Source of the DNA: an uncultured Acidimicrobiales bacterium
GTDB lineage: Bacteria; Actinomycetota; Acidimicrobiia; Acidimicrobiales; SZUA-35
Direction of reading: 5' to 3'
NCBI GenBank assembly: GCA_937958015.1
Contig: CALGOA010000130.1
Location: 1 to 63,888, forward strand
Length of the DNA stretch: 63,888 bases
The translations under genes were made by a program, and so were the position numbers. This document shows, piece after piece, positions 36,570 through 47,597 of this stretch. Within the stretch, counting starts at the first letter, position 1; each line of letters begins with the position of its first letter. The notes under the pieces are model-generated. The model was not told where the DNA came from. It saw only the letters and a list, made by a program, of their open reading frames with translations, and did no database searches.

Positions 36570-39500
36570 TTGAATAACTTCCCCAAGGCCCAGGGTCTTT
36601 ACGACCCTCGCAATGAACACGACGCCTGCGGCGTCGCATTTGTCGCCGACCTGCATGGACGCCAGAGCCGTGACGTGGTCGATCGCGCCCTCACCGCACT
36701 GGTGAAGCTCCAGCACCGCGGCGCCACCAACGCCGAGCCGACCACCGGCGATGGCGCCGGAATCCTCCTCCAAATTCCCGATGCGTACTACCGCAGCTTC
36801 CTGCCCGATCTGCCCGAGGTCGGCAGTTATGCCACCGGAATCGCCTTCCTGCCCCAGGACGAAGACCTGGCTCTAAAGGTCCGCGAAGCCGTGGTCCGCA
36901 TCCTGGCCGAACAGGGTCTGGCCACGATCGCCTTCCGCCCGGTTCCGATCGAGATCGGTGATCTCGGCGAACAGGCCAAGGAGTTGCTGCCCCGATTCGA
37001 GCAGATCTTCATCACTTCCGAGTACGGCCATGCCGGGCTGTATCTCGACCGGCAGGTGTACCTCGCTCGTAAACGCATCGAACACGAGGTGCCCGACAAG
37101 ACCGGTGCCGAGCTCTACTTCGCCAGTCTTTCGAGCCGGACCGTGGTCTACAAGGGCATGCTCACCACCCCCCAGCTGATGAGCTTCTTCCCGGAGTTGG
37201 CTGACGAGCGGATCGAGAGTGCCATCGCCCTCGTCCACAGTCGGTTCTCCACCAACACCTTCCCGGCCTGGCCCCTGGCCCATCCCTATCGGTTCATCGC
37301 CCACAACGGCGAGATCAACACGGTGATGGGCAACCGGAACTGGATGCGGGCCCGTGAAGGTCTGCTCGAGACCGACTTCTGGGGTTCCAAGCTTGATCAC
37401 ATCTTCCCGATCTGCACCCCCGATGCATCCGACACCGCAAGCCTCGATGAGGCGCTGGAGTTGCTGCACCTCGGTGGTTACCCGATCCACCACGCCATGT
37501 TGATGCTGATGCCCGAGGCCTGGGAGCACAACAAGAATATGGCGCCCGAAGTTCGGGCCTTCTACGACTTCTACGCCTCGGCGATGGAGGCTTGGGATGG
37601 GCCGGCGTCGGTCACCTTCACCGATGGCGAGATGGTCGGTGCAGTACTGGACCGCAACGGACTTCGACCCTCGCGTTATTGGGTTACCGACGACGGCTTG
37701 GTGGCCATGGCCTCCGAGGTGGGCGTCATCGATGTTCCGTCATCGACGGTGGTCCGTAAGGGTCGCCTCGAGCCGGGCAAGATGTTCCTTGTCAATACCG
37801 CTGAGGGTCGCATCGTCGACGACGCGGAAATCATGTCGTCGCTAGCGGCCGAGCACCCGTATGGCGAATGGTTGGACGGACTAAAGGAACTCGCGGACCT
37901 TCCTGAACGCCCGCATATCTCTCCCTCGCACGAACATCTGGTTCCCGAACAGATCGCAAACGGATTCACCGAGGAAGAACTGAACCTGTTGGTGGCGCCG
38001 ATGGCGATTCTGGGCAAGGAAAACATCGGCTCGATGGGCACCGACACCCCGATCGCCGTGCTTTCCAGCCGACCCCGGATGCTGTTCGACTACTTCACTC
38101 AACTGTTCGCTCAGGTAACCAACCCGCCCCTCGATGCCATCCGAGAGGAACTGGTCACCAGCGCCGAGGTCCGCCTCGGTCCCCAGTCGAACATCCTTCA
38201 GCCCGGCCCCGACTGGTGCGAACAGATCCGTCTGGAGCGGCCGATCGTGACCGCCGACGAACTGCATCGCATCACCGAAGCCAACGCCGAGGGCGATTTC
38301 GAACAGTTCGAAACGGCAACCATCAGCGCGCTCTACAACGTTCACGAGGGTGAGTCCGGACTTCGCAAAGCACTCGATCGCATTCGAGCCGAGGCCGCCG
38401 AGGTGGTCGAGGACGGGGCGCGGATCCTGGTGATCAGCAACCGCGGCGCTACCGCCGACCGGGCGCCCGTGCCGTCACTGCTTGCCACCGGTGCGATTCA
38501 TCATCATCTCGTGCTGCTCAAGGCCCGGACCAAGACCGGCATCATCGTGGACGCAGCAGATGTTCGCGAGGTTCACCACATGGCCCTGCTGCTCGGATTC
38601 GGGGCCAATGCCATCTGCCCATCGCTCGTGATGGAGACCCTCGAGGACCGGATTCAGTCGGGCGAGCTTGACGCGGGCATCGAAACCGCACCCGCCAACT
38701 ACGTGAATGCGGCCACCAAAGGAATCATCAAGGTCATGTCCAAGATGGGCATCTCCACCGTTGCGTCGTATACCGGTGCCCAGATCTTCGAGGCCGTCGG
38801 CCTCAGCCAGGACGTCGTCGACGAGTTCTTCACCGGAGCAACCACCAAACTCGGCGGCATGGGCCTCGCTGAAATCGCGAGGGAGTCGAGCGAACGTCAC
38901 CGCGTGGCGTTCCCCGATCGACCCGAGCTTCGAGCCCACCGGGAATTGCAACTGGGAGGCGAGTACAAGTGGCGACGGGAAGGTGAGTACCACCTCTTCA
39001 ATCCCGAGACCGTCTTTAAGCTGCAGCACAGCACCCGTACCAAGCGCTACGAAGTGTTCAAGGAATACACCTCGTTGGTGGACTCCCAGTCCGAACAGCT
39101 GGCGACGTTGCGGGGCCTCTTCAAGTTCAAGAAGGACCGGCCGTCCATTTCGATCGACGAGGTCGAACCCGCCAGTGAGATCATCAAACGATTCGCCACC
39201 GGGGCCATGAGCTACGGCAGTATCAGCGCCGAGGCCCACGAGACCCTGGCGATCGCCATGAACCGGATCGGCGGCAAGTCGAACACCGGCGAAGGGGGAG
39301 AGGACCCCGAACGCTGGATTCTCGACGAGAACGGTGACTCCCGCCGGTCGTCGATCAAGCAGGTCGCCTCGGGTCGTTTCGGCGTTACCGCCGAATACCT
39401 CACGAACTCCGACGACATCCAGATCAAGATGGCCCAGGGCGCAAAACCTGGCGAGGGCGGACAACTTCCCGGTCCCAAGGTGTGGCCCTGGATCGCAAAG

Positions 39501-41108
39501 ACCCGTCACTCAACCCCGGGTGTCGGTCTGATCTCGCCGCCGCCCCACCACGACATCTACAGCATCGAGGATCTCGCCCAGCTCATCCACGACCTGAAGA
39601 ACGCAAACCCCGACGCCCGGGTGCACGTGAAACTGGTAGCCGAAGTGGGGGTCGGAACCGTCGCCGCCGGCGTCTCGAAGGCGAAGGCGGACGTCGTCCT
39701 TATCTCCGGCCACGACGGCGGAACGGGCGCCTCACCCCTGACCTCGTTGAAACATGCAGGCGGGCCGTGGGAACTCGGTCTGGCCGAAACCCAGCAGACG
39801 CTTCTCCTCAATGATCTGCGAGACCGGATCGTGGTGCAGGTGGACGGTCAGATCAAGACCGGTCGAGATGTGATCATCGCAGCCCTGCTCGGCGGCGAAG
39901 AGTTCGGTTTCGCAACCGCACCGTTGGTCGTCAGCGGCTGCATCATGATGCGGGTGTGTCATCTCGACACCTGCCCGGTCGGTGTCGCCACCCAGAATCC
40001 GGAACTCCGGGCCAACTTCACCGGCAAACCCGAATTCGTCGAAACCTTCTTCGAGTACATCGCAGAGGAGGTGCGAGAAATCCTGGCCGAGCTCGGATTC
40101 CGCACCCTCGGCGAAGCGGTCGGCCAGGTCGAGGCTCTCGACACCACCGACGCGGTGAACCACTGGAAGGCCTCAGGTCTCGACCTGGCGCCGATCCTGC
40201 ATCTCCCCGATATCGCCGCCGACGCATCGCGGGCCAGCGCCACCACCCAGGACCATGGGCTGGAACGGGCACTGGACATCCAAATGATCGCCGACTGTGC
40301 CAACGCGATCGCAGGGACCGAGAGCGTGGAGCTGCGCTACCCGATCAGCAACGAGAATCGGACCGTCGGCACGATGCTCGGGCATGAGATCACCAAGGTG
40401 CACGGTGGAGCCGGCCTCACCGAGAACTCCATTCGACTCCGTTTCGACGGGTCAGCAGGACAGAGTTTTGGTGCCTTTGTGCCCCACGGTGTCAGTCTGA
40501 AGCTGGTCGGCGACGCGAATGACTATGTGGGCAAGGGCTTGAGCGGCGGATCGATCGTCGTTCGTCCTCCCCTCGACTCGCCCTTTGTCGCCGAAGAGAA
40601 CATCATCGCCGGCAACGTGATCCTGTACGGCGCCACGTCGGGCCATGTCTACCTTCGGGGCGTCGTGGGCGAACGGTTCTGTGTCCGCAACAGCGGAGCC
40701 ATCGCCGTGGCCGAAGGTGTCGGTGACCACGGCTGTGAGTACATGACCGGTGGTCGGGCCGTCATCCTTGGTCGCACCGGTCGAAACTTTGCAGCTGGCA
40801 TGAGCGGAGGTATCGCCTACGTCTTCGATGAAGACGGAACTTTCCCCAGCCGGGTCAACCGGGAGATGGTCGACCTCGAGCCGCTGTCGTCAGAGGATCA
40901 GGCCGAACTGCATACGATCATCAGCACCCACCGGTCCGAGACCGATTCGGCCGTGGCCGAACGGATCCTGGAGAGCTGGGATCGCGAGGTCGAGCGATTC
41001 GTAAAGGTCATGCCCCGTGACTACAAGCGGGTCCTCGACGCAATGAAAGAAGCCGAAGCGTCCGGGTCCGATCCGGTCGCCGCAGTGATGGAGGCATCAA
41101 ATGGGTGA
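36570..41108 (+). CDS. gltB: glutamate synthase, large (alpha) subunit
   Basis: 1512 residues from a TTG at 36570, chosen for the AGGAG six bases upstream and because it leaves a normal propeptide. Cys20 in [11 protein letters not shown] is the glutaminase nucleophile exposed after cleavage of 19 residues. Order: class II amidotransferase (to ~430), central domain, FMN-binding synthase domain (~800-1190), and a C-terminal beta-helix with G-rich repeats (~1260-1460). The 3Fe-4S ligands are in [19 protein letters not shown] near 1123. It makes two glutamates from glutamine and 2-oxoglutarate. It overlaps gltD by 8 bases. Confidence 0.97.
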   Translation: MNNFPKAQGLYDPRNEHDACGVAFVADLHGRQSRDVVDRALTALVKLQHRGATNAEPTTGDGAGILLQIPDAYYRSFLPDLPEVGSYATGIAFLPQDEDLALKVREAVVRILAEQGLATIAFRPVPIEIGDLGEQAKELLPRFEQIFITSEYGHAGLYLDRQVYLARKRIEHEVPDKTGAELYFASLSSRTVVYKGMLTTPQLMSFFPELADERIESAIALVHSRFSTNTFPAWPLAHPYRFIAHNGEINTVMGNRNWMRAREGLLETDFWGSKLDHIFPICTPDASDTASLDEALELLHLGGYPIHHAMLMLMPEAWEHNKNMAPEVRAFYDFYASAMEAWDGPASVTFTDGEMVGAVLDRNGLRPSRYWVTDDGLVAMASEVGVIDVPSSTVVRKGRLEPGKMFLVNTAEGRIVDDAEIMSSLAAEHPYGEWLDGLKELADLPERPHISPSHEHLVPEQIANGFTEEELNLLVAPMAILGKENIGSMGTDTPIAVLSSRPRMLFDYFTQLFAQVTNPPLDAIREELVTSAEVRLGPQSNILQPGPDWCEQIRLERPIVTADELHRITEANAEGDFEQFETATISALYNVHEGESGLRKALDRIRAEAAEVVEDGARILVISNRGATADRAPVPSLLATGAIHHHLVLLKARTKTGIIVDAADVREVHHMALLLGFGANAICPSLVMETLEDRIQSGELDAGIETAPANYVNAATKGIIKVMSKMGISTVASYTGAQIFEAVGLSQDVVDEFFTGATTKLGGMGLAEIARESSERHRVAFPDRPELRAHRELQLGGEYKWRREGEYHLFNPETVFKLQHSTRTKRYEVFKEYTSLVDSQSEQLATLRGLFKFKKDRPSISIDEVEPASEIIKRFATGAMSYGSISAEAHETLAIAMNRIGGKSNTGEGGEDPERWILDENGDSRRSSIKQVASGRFGVTAEYLTNSDDIQIKMAQGAKPGEGGQLPGPKVWPWIAKTRHSTPGVGLISPPPHHDIYSIEDLAQLIHDLKNANPDARVHVKLVAEVGVGTVAAGVSKAKADVVLISGHDGGTGASPLTSLKHAGGPWELGLAETQQTLLLNDLRDRIVVQVDGQIKTGRDVIIAALLGGEEFGFATAPLVVSGCIMMRVCHLDTCPVGVATQNPELRANFTGKPEFVETFFEYIAEEVREILAELGFRTLGEAVGQVEALDTTDAVNHWKASGLDLAPILHLPDIAADASRASATTQDHGLERALDIQMIADCANAIAGTESVELRYPISNENRTVGTMLGHEITKVHGGAGLTENSIRLRFDGSAGQSFGAFVPHGVSLKLVGDANDYVGKGLSGGSIVVRPPLDSPFVAEENIIAGNVILYGATSGHVYLRGVVGERFCVRNSGAIAVAEGVGDHGCEYMTGGRAVILGRTGRNFAAGMSGGIAYVFDEDGTFPSRVNREMVDLEPLSSEDQAELHTIISTHRSETDSAVAERILESWDREVERFVKVMPRDYKRVLDAMKEAEASGSDPVAAVMEASNG

Positions 41109-42579
41109 TCCACGAGGATTTCTGACCCACGAGCGGGTCCTGCCCACCCGTCGACCCGTCCCGGTCCGGTTGAAGGACTGGAAAGAGGTCTACGAAGACT
41201 TCGATGACGCCGAGTTGAAGAACCAGGCCTCCCGGTGCATGGACTGCGGCATTCCGTTCTGCAACAACGGCTGCCCGCTCGGCAACCTAATTCCGGACTG
41301 GAACGATCTCGTCTATCGCGACCAGTGGAAGGAAGCGATCGATCGTCTCCACGCCACCAACAACTTCCCCGAGTTCACCGGACGACTGTGCCCGGCACCC
41401 TGCGAAGGGGCATGTGTGGTTGGAATCAGCGGTGATCCGGTGACGATCAAGCAGGTCGAGGTCACGATCATCGAACGTGCCTTCGAGGAGGGCTGGGTCG
41501 AACCGGTTCTGCCATCGAAGGTCACCGGCAAGGCCATCGCCGTCGTTGGTTCGGGCCCAGCCGGGCTTGCGATCGCACAACAGCTCACCCGAGCCGGCCA
41601 CCGCGTCGTCGTGTTCGAGCGAGCTGACCGAATCGGCGGACTACTCCGATACGGGATCCCCGAATTCAAGATGGAGAAGTGGGTTATCGATCGTCGCCTC
41701 GATCAGATGCGCGCCGAAGGAACCGAGTTCCGTGTGAACGCCAACGTCGGTGGACCCGAGGGGGAAGACACCACCGTGTCCGTCGCTTCTCTGCAGGCCG
41801 AGTTCGACGCCGTGGTCTTGGCCGGAGGTGCGACCCAGTGGCGTGACCTTCCCGTCCCGGGCCGCGAGCTCGAAGGCATCTACCAGGCCATGGAATATCT
41901 GCCGCCCGCCAATCGGGTGCAGCTCGGCGACCTTCCCGAGACAACCATCAGCGCCGAAGGCAAACACGTCATCATCATCGGTGGTGGAGACACCGGCGCT
42001 GACTGCCTCGGCACCGCCCACCGCCAGGGCGCCGCATCGGTTCGCCAGTTCGAGATCATGCCCCGGCCGCCCGAAACCCGCGCCGAGCGGACCCCGTGGC
42101 CCACCTTCCCGCTCGTCTACAAGGTCACCTCGGCGCACGAAGAGGGCGGGGAGCGCATGTATGCGGTCAACACGACCGAGTTCACCGGTGAAGATGGCGT
42201 GGTCAAGAAGCTCAAAGGCAACGAGGTCGAGTCCGTGATCGTCGACGGTCGACCCACGTTCAACCCGGTGCCGGGCAGCGAGTTTGAACTCGACGCCGAT
42301 CTGGTCCTGCTGGCGATGGGTTTCACCGGCCCCGAGCAGGGCGGTCTGTTGTCCGACCTCGGCGTCGATCTGGATCCACGAGGGAATGTCGTTCGGTCCC
42401 AAGACTGGGCCACCTCGGTACCCAATGTGTTCGCCTGTGGTGATATGGGTCGAGGTCAGAGTCTGATCGTCTGGGCGATCGCCGAGGGCCGGGCCTGTGC
42501 CGCCGCCATCGACGAAGCGTTGATGGGTGAGACCCTGCTCCCACGGCCGGTCAAACCAACCGACCGCCCGCTCGTGTAG
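41101..42579 (+). CDS. gltD: glutamate synthase, small (beta) subunit
   Basis: 492 residues. Supplies electrons from NADPH to GltB through FAD and 4Fe-4S centres. The N-terminal cluster region has [19 protein letters not shown] near residue 43 and [11 protein letters not shown] near 98. FAD-binding [15 protein letters not shown] lies near 150, and the second nucleotide site [15 protein letters not shown] near 297. ATG 41101 lies inside the end of gltB, giving an 8-base overlap and coupled translation in equal amounts. Confidence 0.97.
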   Translation: MGDPRGFLTHERVLPTRRPVPVRLKDWKEVYEDFDDAELKNQASRCMDCGIPFCNNGCPLGNLIPDWNDLVYRDQWKEAIDRLHATNNFPEFTGRLCPAPCEGACVVGISGDPVTIKQVEVTIIERAFEEGWVEPVLPSKVTGKAIAVVGSGPAGLAIAQQLTRAGHRVVVFERADRIGGLLRYGIPEFKMEKWVIDRRLDQMRAEGTEFRVNANVGGPEGEDTTVSVASLQAEFDAVVLAGGATQWRDLPVPGRELEGIYQAMEYLPPANRVQLGDLPETTISAEGKHVIIIGGGDTGADCLGTAHRQGAASVRQFEIMPRPPETRAERTPWPTFPLVYKVTSAHEEGGERMYAVNTTEFTGEDGVVKKLKGNEVESVIVDGRPTFNPVPGSEFELDADLVLLAMGFTGPEQGGLLSDLGVDLDPRGNVVRSQDWATSVPNVFACGDMGRGQSLIVWAIAEGRACAAAIDEALMGETLLPRPVKPTDRPLV

Positions 42580-42617
42580 AAGGTGTAGCCCGAACCGATA
42601 CCGGATAGACCGCCTCT

Positions 42618-43598
42618 ATGCGCCACGACGATCTCAGAAGTTTTCTGTCTCGGTTGTCACCGACGATTTCGGTGTACTGCTCGGTCGAGGGAACATCCGA
42701 GGCAGACGAACTCGCCAACGGTGCGGTCGTTGCGCTGGGTGAACCACCGGCCTGGTGGGACTCGGATCTCTTGGTCACGGCGATCGACGACGCCCGGGAG
42801 GCTGACGCCGCCAGCTTGGCGTTCTTTCTCACCGAAGCCGGTGACTCCTACGACGTTCCGCTGATCGATCCTGTTCATTCGAATGTCGCAGTTCTGGCAC
42901 CTCTGCCGATGGTCGTCCCGTTGCTCGAGGCCACGCAACGAGCGGTAGATCACGTTGTGGTGTCACTCGGCCCCAACGCCGCAGCCATCACCGTCGCCCA
43001 CTTCCCACCCGATGCCGCGGGTGAACGGTTCGACGTCCAGTTGGCCTCTCTCGACCCGGCGGAGATCGCCCGAGCAACCGAGAGTGTCCTTGACCACGAC
43101 GTCGAACTGGTGCTGCTGGCCCTGCCGGTCGAACTGGAGCAGGCGGTGGCCGATCGCCTGGCCTCAGCGTCGGTCGGTCGGCGCCGGGTCGAGTTGCTCG
43201 AATTGGACGAGGATCTTTCCGAAGAGGCCGTCAGGGCCGCTGCCACCCATGCTGCACGGGGAACGGTCGCCTTCCTGCGAACCTTCCGGTTTCTGGCCTC
43301 TCACGGAGATACCCGCGAAGGGGTGCGAGCGGTCTGCGATGCGCTGAGTGCCGGTGAGGCCCAACAGGTCCTCCTGACCAACAGTGCTGCCACCGGGTTG
43401 ATCACGTGGATCGGGCCCGAGGTCACCGACATCGCCTCCGACGATCGCCGAGGAGGCGTGGCGGTTTCTGCAGCCGACGCCATTGCCCGGTCGGCGATTC
43501 TGCAGGGTGCTGTCCTGCGGATTGTGCCCGAACACCTCGGGGATCTGCCTCAGGATGGGGTGTCCTGCTCCAGCGCTCCCGGAGACTTCGGCGGTTAG
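42618..43598 (+). CDS. eRF1/Vms1-like actinobacterial protein (Rv2629-like)
   Basis: 326 residues. The layout resembles bacterial relatives of archaeo-eukaryotic release factor 1 (baeRF/Vms1 families): an N-terminal RNase-H-like region, a middle domain (VDHVVVSLGPNAAAITV) and a C-terminal L7Ae-like domain in which GEAQQVLLTN precedes SAILQGAVLRIVPEH. Such proteins are proposed to act on stalled ribosomes or peptidyl-tRNA. There is no GGQ motif. It lies 38 bases after gltD and is convergent with, and overlaps, the XRE regulator gene. The assignment rests on overall pattern only. Confidence 0.6.
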   Translation: MRHDDLRSFLSRLSPTISVYCSVEGTSEADELANGAVVALGEPPAWWDSDLLVTAIDDAREADAASLAFFLTEAGDSYDVPLIDPVHSNVAVLAPLPMVVPLLEATQRAVDHVVVSLGPNAAAITVAHFPPDAAGERFDVQLASLDPAEIARATESVLDHDVELVLLALPVELEQAVADRLASASVGRRRVELLELDEDLSEEAVRAAATHAARGTVAFLRTFRFLASHGDTREGVRAVCDALSAGEAQQVLLTNSAATGLITWIGPEVTDIASDDRRGGVAVSAADAIARSAILQGAVLRIVPEHLGDLPQDGVSCSSAPGDFGG

Positions 43599-44134
43599 GC
43601 GTGAACGCTGTTCACGACCACCATTTCGCTCACTAGCAGTAATGCTTCGCTTGGCGACAGGCGGAGAAACTCCATAAACAGATCGGGCAGAGCATCGTCG
43701 TGAAGGTCGAACAACTTCGCCAACTCGGGCAGTTCGCTCGTCCGGAAGTGGATGGGACTGGTGTTCGACAGCGATCGGGTTGTTCGGATCGCATCGGCGA
43801 TCGATCGACAGAGGCGCTCGTTGTCCATCCCCTTTACCTGCACCGCATTCCAGGCAACCCACAGGGTGCCGGTGTCGGGGTCGTAACGAGACGGCACCCG
43901 AGGGACCCAGGGACGGCTGGCAAATCGGCCCGGTTCAACGCCGTACAGGGTGGACATGGCGTCGATGAGGTCGTCGGAGGGGGTTCGGAGGCCACTTTCG
44001 TATTCGCCCAACGCTCGTACCGTCAGGCCCAAAGCCGACGCGGCAGCCTCGGGTGAATACCGCACTCGACGACGAGCTTTTTCGAGAGCGGCACCGGTTG
44101 GCACTTCGTTCCCCTGATTTGCCTGTCCATCCAT
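43595..44134 (-). CDS. XRE-family DNA-binding protein
   Basis: 179 residues. N-terminal helix-turn-helix of Cro/C1 type (about 15-68: EKARRRVRYSPEAAASALGL, then RALGEYESGLRTPSDDLI). The remaining ~110 residues form a charged helical domain with no recognised fold. It lies upstream on the minus strand of nothing but the end of the convergent eRF1-like gene and 88 bases after the DUF4388 gene. It may belong with the conservon region as a regulator, as XRE proteins often do in actinobacterial conservon neighbourhoods, but that is inference. Confidence 0.82.
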   Translation of the reverse strand: MDGQANQGNEVPTGAALEKARRRVRYSPEAAASALGLTVRALGEYESGLRTPSDDLIDAMSTLYGVEPGRFASRPWVPRVPSRYDPDTGTLWVAWNAVQVKGMDNERLCRSIADAIRTTRSLSNTSPIHFRTSELPELAKLFDLHDDALPDLFMEFLRLSPSEALLLVSEMVVVNSVHA

Positions 44135-44222
44135 CTTTCAGGTTGTCGGTAGTTGCCGATCCAACCTTGAGTTGATTGGTGAAGGAGGTTCGTTTTCCCA
44201 GTTCAGGCGAACGTGGGACCAG

Positions 44223-44909
44223 CTACTCGATCTCGTGAATCAGATCTTCGAGTAGCAGGCGATACAGACCGGAACAGACACGGAAGGCGCTATCCCCGGT
44301 CTCGGAAATGACGTCGGCGACGGTGGTCTGGCCATCCAACATCGATAGATAACGCCACTCGTCGTTCGAAATCAACTGCTCGTCAGCCGGCAACTCTCGA
44401 TTGAGACCGAATCGAACGGTGGTGTTCGGGATTCGCTTCGCGATCTGCTTCCAGATCTCCAACCGTCGTTGGGCCTGATCAACCAGCCCCGACGCAGCCT
44501 CGGAAAACACCGTTCCAAGTCGGTGGGTGGCCCCTTCGTCGAAGGAAAACTGCTCTGAGCTGGGTACGAGGAGCTCGAACATCGCCGTGAGGTTGGCTTC
44601 GTGGATGAGGCGTTCCAGAACCGGAGCCCGATCAGGGTTGCGGGCCAACAGCGTGTCGAGAGCGCTGCCTGACCCGGCGCCATTGAGGGCGCTGTTGATG
44701 TCGGCGAGAGACCCGACGTTTGCTCCAAAGAGCACATCGGCGATCCGTGGGCCCTGAGCAGACTGGGCCAGGTAGATCCGACCCTCGGACAACCACACCG
44801 CACCGCCGTCACGGATCCGGAGCGCGCCGGTGGACCGATTTTCGGCTAGCTGAAGCAGGACACTACTGAGCGTGTGCTCGGCTAGCGAGCCTTCAGTTAC
44901 AGGAGACAT
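44223..44909 (-). CDS. DUF4388 (PatA-N-like) protein
   Basis: 228 residues from the ATG at 44909. The N-terminal ~90 residues match DUF4388: SLAEHTLSSVLLQLAENRSTG followed by LRIRDGGAVWLSEGRIYLAQ. These domains occur in proteins of small-GTPase and roadblock systems. The middle is helical and the C-terminal ~50 residues look like a small winged-helix (LSMLDGQTTVADVISETGDS, FRVCSGLYRLLLEDLI). It is divergent from cvnA, 228 bases away, so it is a plausible extra part of the conservon module. Confidence 0.8.
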   Translation of the reverse strand: MSPVTEGSLAEHTLSSVLLQLAENRSTGALRIRDGGAVWLSEGRIYLAQSAQGPRIADVLFGANVGSLADINSALNGAGSGSALDTLLARNPDRAPVLERLIHEANLTAMFELLVPSSEQFSFDEGATHRLGTVFSEAASGLVDQAQRRLEIWKQIAKRIPNTTVRFGLNRELPADEQLISNDEWRYLSMLDGQTTVADVISETGDSAFRVCSGLYRLLLEDLIHEIE

Positions 44910-44932
44910 CACCAGTAGAAACTACAGCAATC

Positions 44933-44967
44933 GAACCCGCCCGGCGCAGATGCTCACCAACGGGTTC
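44933..44967. repeat. GAACCCG...CGGGTTC palindrome upstream of the conservon
   Basis: Arms at 44933-44939 and 44961-44967 with a 21-base spacer, in the divergent DUF4388/cvnA gap. The same arms occur in the repeats at 35060 and 36119. GGGTTCAC is also repeated directly at about 44962 and 45004. Confidence 0.45.
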
Positions 44968-45137
44968 ACGATTCGTGAGGTTCTCACCCGGATTTGGGTG
45001 GTTTGGGTTCACATTCGGGCTGCTCGACACGATCGGCCACAAGGTTTCGCAGGATTCCGGTCAATTCTGGCCAATTCGACCTAAAGGACCGGCGCTGTGG
45101 GCCGACTCATAACCAACACCCAAAGTGTGAGAGGCCC

Positions 45138-47156
45138 ATGTCGAAGAAACTGAATCTCAGAAACCAATTGGCGCTCATTGCGATCCCGCCGATCCTGCTG
45201 CTGGCGTTCATCGCTGCATTCGGATTCGTCGCATCGTTCGTGGGGTCCGCCACCGCCGACGAACTCAAGACCGACGCGTTGACTCTCAGTCTCGTTGCGG
45301 TCGCGGGCATGCTGCTCAGCGTCGGCATGGTCATCGTTGTGGGCCGTCGCGTCCTCGAACCCATCGGCGAAGTGTCCGAGGCGGCTCGGGAACTCGCAGA
45401 TGTGCGACTGCCGAAGTTGATCGAATCGTTGTCCAACCCGGGCGTGGCGATGCCCGAGTTCGAACCGCTCGAGGTCAGCGGACAGACCGAACTGGCCCAG
45501 CTCGGTGAAGCACTGAACATCCTTCAGAGCCGGGCGGTTGCGGTTGCAAACGAACAGCAGCGGGTTGTGAAGGAGGGGATCAGCGAGCTGGTGATCAACC
45601 TCGCCCGTCGTAACCAGAGCCTCCTCGACCGCCAGATCGAAAATATCGATGCGCTCGAGTCGACCGAAGAAAACCCTGATCGTCTCGAAAGCCTCTTCCG
45701 TCTCGACCACCTTGCGACCCGCATGCGTCGCAACGCTGAAAGCCTTCTCGTCCTCGCCGGTGCCGAACCGAGCCGCCGTCGCGGCGGGCCGGTCGTGCTC
45801 GCCGACGTGATCCGCGTCGCAATGAGTGAGATCGAGGACTACCAGCACGTCACGATGGGCGATGTGGCCACCGCCCACATCGGCCCGCAGGGTGCTGTCG
45901 ACGTCGCTCACCTGATGTCGGAGATCCTCGAGAACGCCACCCAGTTCTCACCACCGGATGCACCGGTCACGGTGTCGGGCAACTTCGATTCCCAGGGTTT
46001 CTACGAGATCACCGTCATCGACCACGGCATCGGCATGAGCGCCGAGCAGATCGAGATCGCCAACCAGACGATCGTGGCCCCGCCCGAACTCGGACTGGCG
46101 CTCACCCGCTCACTCGGTTTCCAGGTGATCGGCCGTCTCGCCCAACGCCTCGGCGTGCAGGTTCGACTCGGCCACACCGAGGGCGGCGGAACGACCGCAT
46201 TCGTCCAGATTCCGGGCGATGCACTCTCTAACGGAGCGGCAGCCAACGTGCCCGCCGCCTTCCAGTCGATGCCCGGGTCGGCGCCCGAGGAAGCAGCGGC
46301 GCCCCAGTCGGTGCAGGCCGCTCCCATAGCCACACCAACACCCGCTCCGCAGCCGGTACAACAACCTGCTCCGGCCCAGCCCGCAGCAGCCCCGCAGCCG
46401 ATCCAACAGCCAGCTGCGGCGGCCCCACCAGCGATGGCGCCGTCGGAGCCGATGTTTGCGCCCGAAGCGACCGAACCCAGCCCCTGGGCCGACACGCCGA
46501 TGCAGGAGCAGGCAGCGCCCGCTCCCCAGCAGTACGCACCGCCCGCCCAGCATCAGGCGCCTGCTCCTCAGCCTGCACCGCAGCAGTACGCACCGCCCGC
46601 ACAGCATCAGGCGTCGGCTCCTCAGCCGGCACCGCAGCAGTACGCACCTCCGGCCCAACAGGCTCCAGCGCCCGCCCAACAGGAAGTGCCCCAGGCGTTC
46701 CAGAACGCCCCAGCATTTCAACCCGAGGCCGCACCGATCCCCGAGGCGTTCCAGGCGCCGCAGCCGGCTGAGGCTCCCATGCCCCAGCGTCAGGTTCCAG
46801 CCCCCGAACACTTCGCACCGGAGCAGCCCCAGGCGGCACCGCAGGGCTGGGCCGAACCGACCGCTCCTGCGGCTCACGAACCGCCGGCCAGCATGGCCCA
46901 GGCGATGCCGTCGGGTCCGCAGTTCGAACAGGGCGTCGAGGCCCTGCTGGATGATCCGGCCAACCGGACCAACTCCGGGCTCGTTCGACGAGACCGCTCC
47001 AAGAGTCAGGCACCAGCCAGTGAAGGCCGGGCCATCCCCGACACCGGCGGACCGGTTGCCGCCCCCAGCAATCGAAGCCCGGAAGAGATTCGAAACATGC
47101 TCGCCAGATATCGGGACGGACTCAAGAGTCGTCCGGATGGCCAAGGCCCTAACTAA
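45138..47156 (+). CDS. cvnA: conservon sensor kinase-like protein (CvnA)
   Basis: 672 residues from the ATG at 45138 with GAGAGG upstream. Two transmembrane helices (about 14-36 and 48-70) with a short outer loop, a HAMP-like region, then the conserved dimerisation segment LDHLATRMRRNAESLLVLAG near 200 and an HATPase_c domain: N-box HLMSEILENATQFSPP near 260, DHGIGMS near 297, LGLALTRSLGF near 322. The C-terminal ~310 residues are Pro/Ala/Gln-rich and low complexity, including a 54-base repeat. In conservons CvnA acts at the membrane with CvnB, C and D. The tail ends in a conserved short basic helix (SPEEIRNMLARYRDGL). Confidence 0.9.
   Translation: MSKKLNLRNQLALIAIPPILLLAFIAAFGFVASFVGSATADELKTDALTLSLVAVAGMLLSVGMVIVVGRRVLEPIGEVSEAARELADVRLPKLIESLSNPGVAMPEFEPLEVSGQTELAQLGEALNILQSRAVAVANEQQRVVKEGISELVINLARRNQSLLDRQIENIDALESTEENPDRLESLFRLDHLATRMRRNAESLLVLAGAEPSRRRGGPVVLADVIRVAMSEIEDYQHVTMGDVATAHIGPQGAVDVAHLMSEILENATQFSPPDAPVTVSGNFDSQGFYEITVIDHGIGMSAEQIEIANQTIVAPPELGLALTRSLGFQVIGRLAQRLGVQVRLGHTEGGGTTAFVQIPGDALSNGAAANVPAAFQSMPGSAPEEAAAPQSVQAAPIATPTPAPQPVQQPAPAQPAAAPQPIQQPAAAAPPAMAPSEPMFAPEATEPSPWADTPMQEQAAPAPQQYAPPAQHQAPAPQPAPQQYAPPAQHQASAPQPAPQQYAPPAQQAPAPAQQEVPQAFQNAPAFQPEAAPIPEAFQAPQPAEAPMPQRQVPAPEHFAPEQPQAAPQGWAEPTAPAAHEPPASMAQAMPSGPQFEQGVEALLDDPANRTNSGLVRRDRSKSQAPASEGRAIPDTGGPVAAPSNRSPEEIRNMLARYRDGLKSRPDGQGPN
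46527..46676 (+). repeat. 54-bp in-frame tandem repeat inside cvnA
   Basis: Copies start at 46527, 46581 and 46635 (third partial) and encode QQYAPPAQHQAPAPQPAP-like units. The 54-base period keeps the reading frame, so copy-number change would alter only tail length. Confidence 0.9.
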
Positions 47157-47174
47157 CCACCAGGAGAATTCCAC

Positions 47175-47597
47175 ATGAGCGGATTGAGCAATCAAGCAAA
47201 CAATGTCAACTGGTTGGTTAACAACTTCGTTGAAAGGGTGCCCGGCGTGACCGAGGCGGTCGTCGTGTCCAGCGACGGCCTCCCCATCGCAGCCTCGATG
47301 GGACTCGACCGAGACGGCGTCGACCGATTCTCGGCGGTGTCGTCGGGGCTGATCGGACTCGCCTACGGCGCAGCCGGACGGTTCGGCGGCGGCGCCGTCA
47401 CCGAGGTCATCGTCGAGATGGAGCATGCGTTCCTGTTCGTGACCGGAATCAGTGACGGCTCCCTTCTGGCGGTCAAGGCCACGGCCAGCTGCGACGTCGG
47501 CATGGTCGCCTACGAGATGGCGGTACTCGTCGAGAAGACCGGCGCGGTTCTCACCCCGGCCCTTCGAGCTGAACTGCAGGCGGCGCTACCACGATGA
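47175..47597 (+). CDS. cvnB: roadblock/LC7-domain protein (CvnB)
   Basis: 140 residues, a single roadblock/LC7 domain. Typical opening NNVNWLVNNFVERVPGVTEAVVVSSDGLPIA-type motif (seen at residues 8-38) and LFVTGISDGSLLAVKA near 95. Roadblock proteins dimerise and act as activators for Ras-like GTPases, as MglB does for MglA; in conservons CvnB binds CvnA and CvnD. It begins 18 bases after cvnA behind AGGAG and overlaps cvnC (ATGA). Confidence 0.94.
   Translation: MSGLSNQANNVNWLVNNFVERVPGVTEAVVVSSDGLPIAASMGLDRDGVDRFSAVSSGLIGLAYGAAGRFGGGAVTEVIVEMEHAFLFVTGISDGSLLAVKATASCDVGMVAYEMAVLVEKTGAVLTPALRAELQAALPR

Noticed and set aside
46110-47426. 438-codon open frame antisense to cvnA
   Set aside because: Product is Arg/Gly/Leu low complexity produced by the Pro/Gln repeats read backwards.
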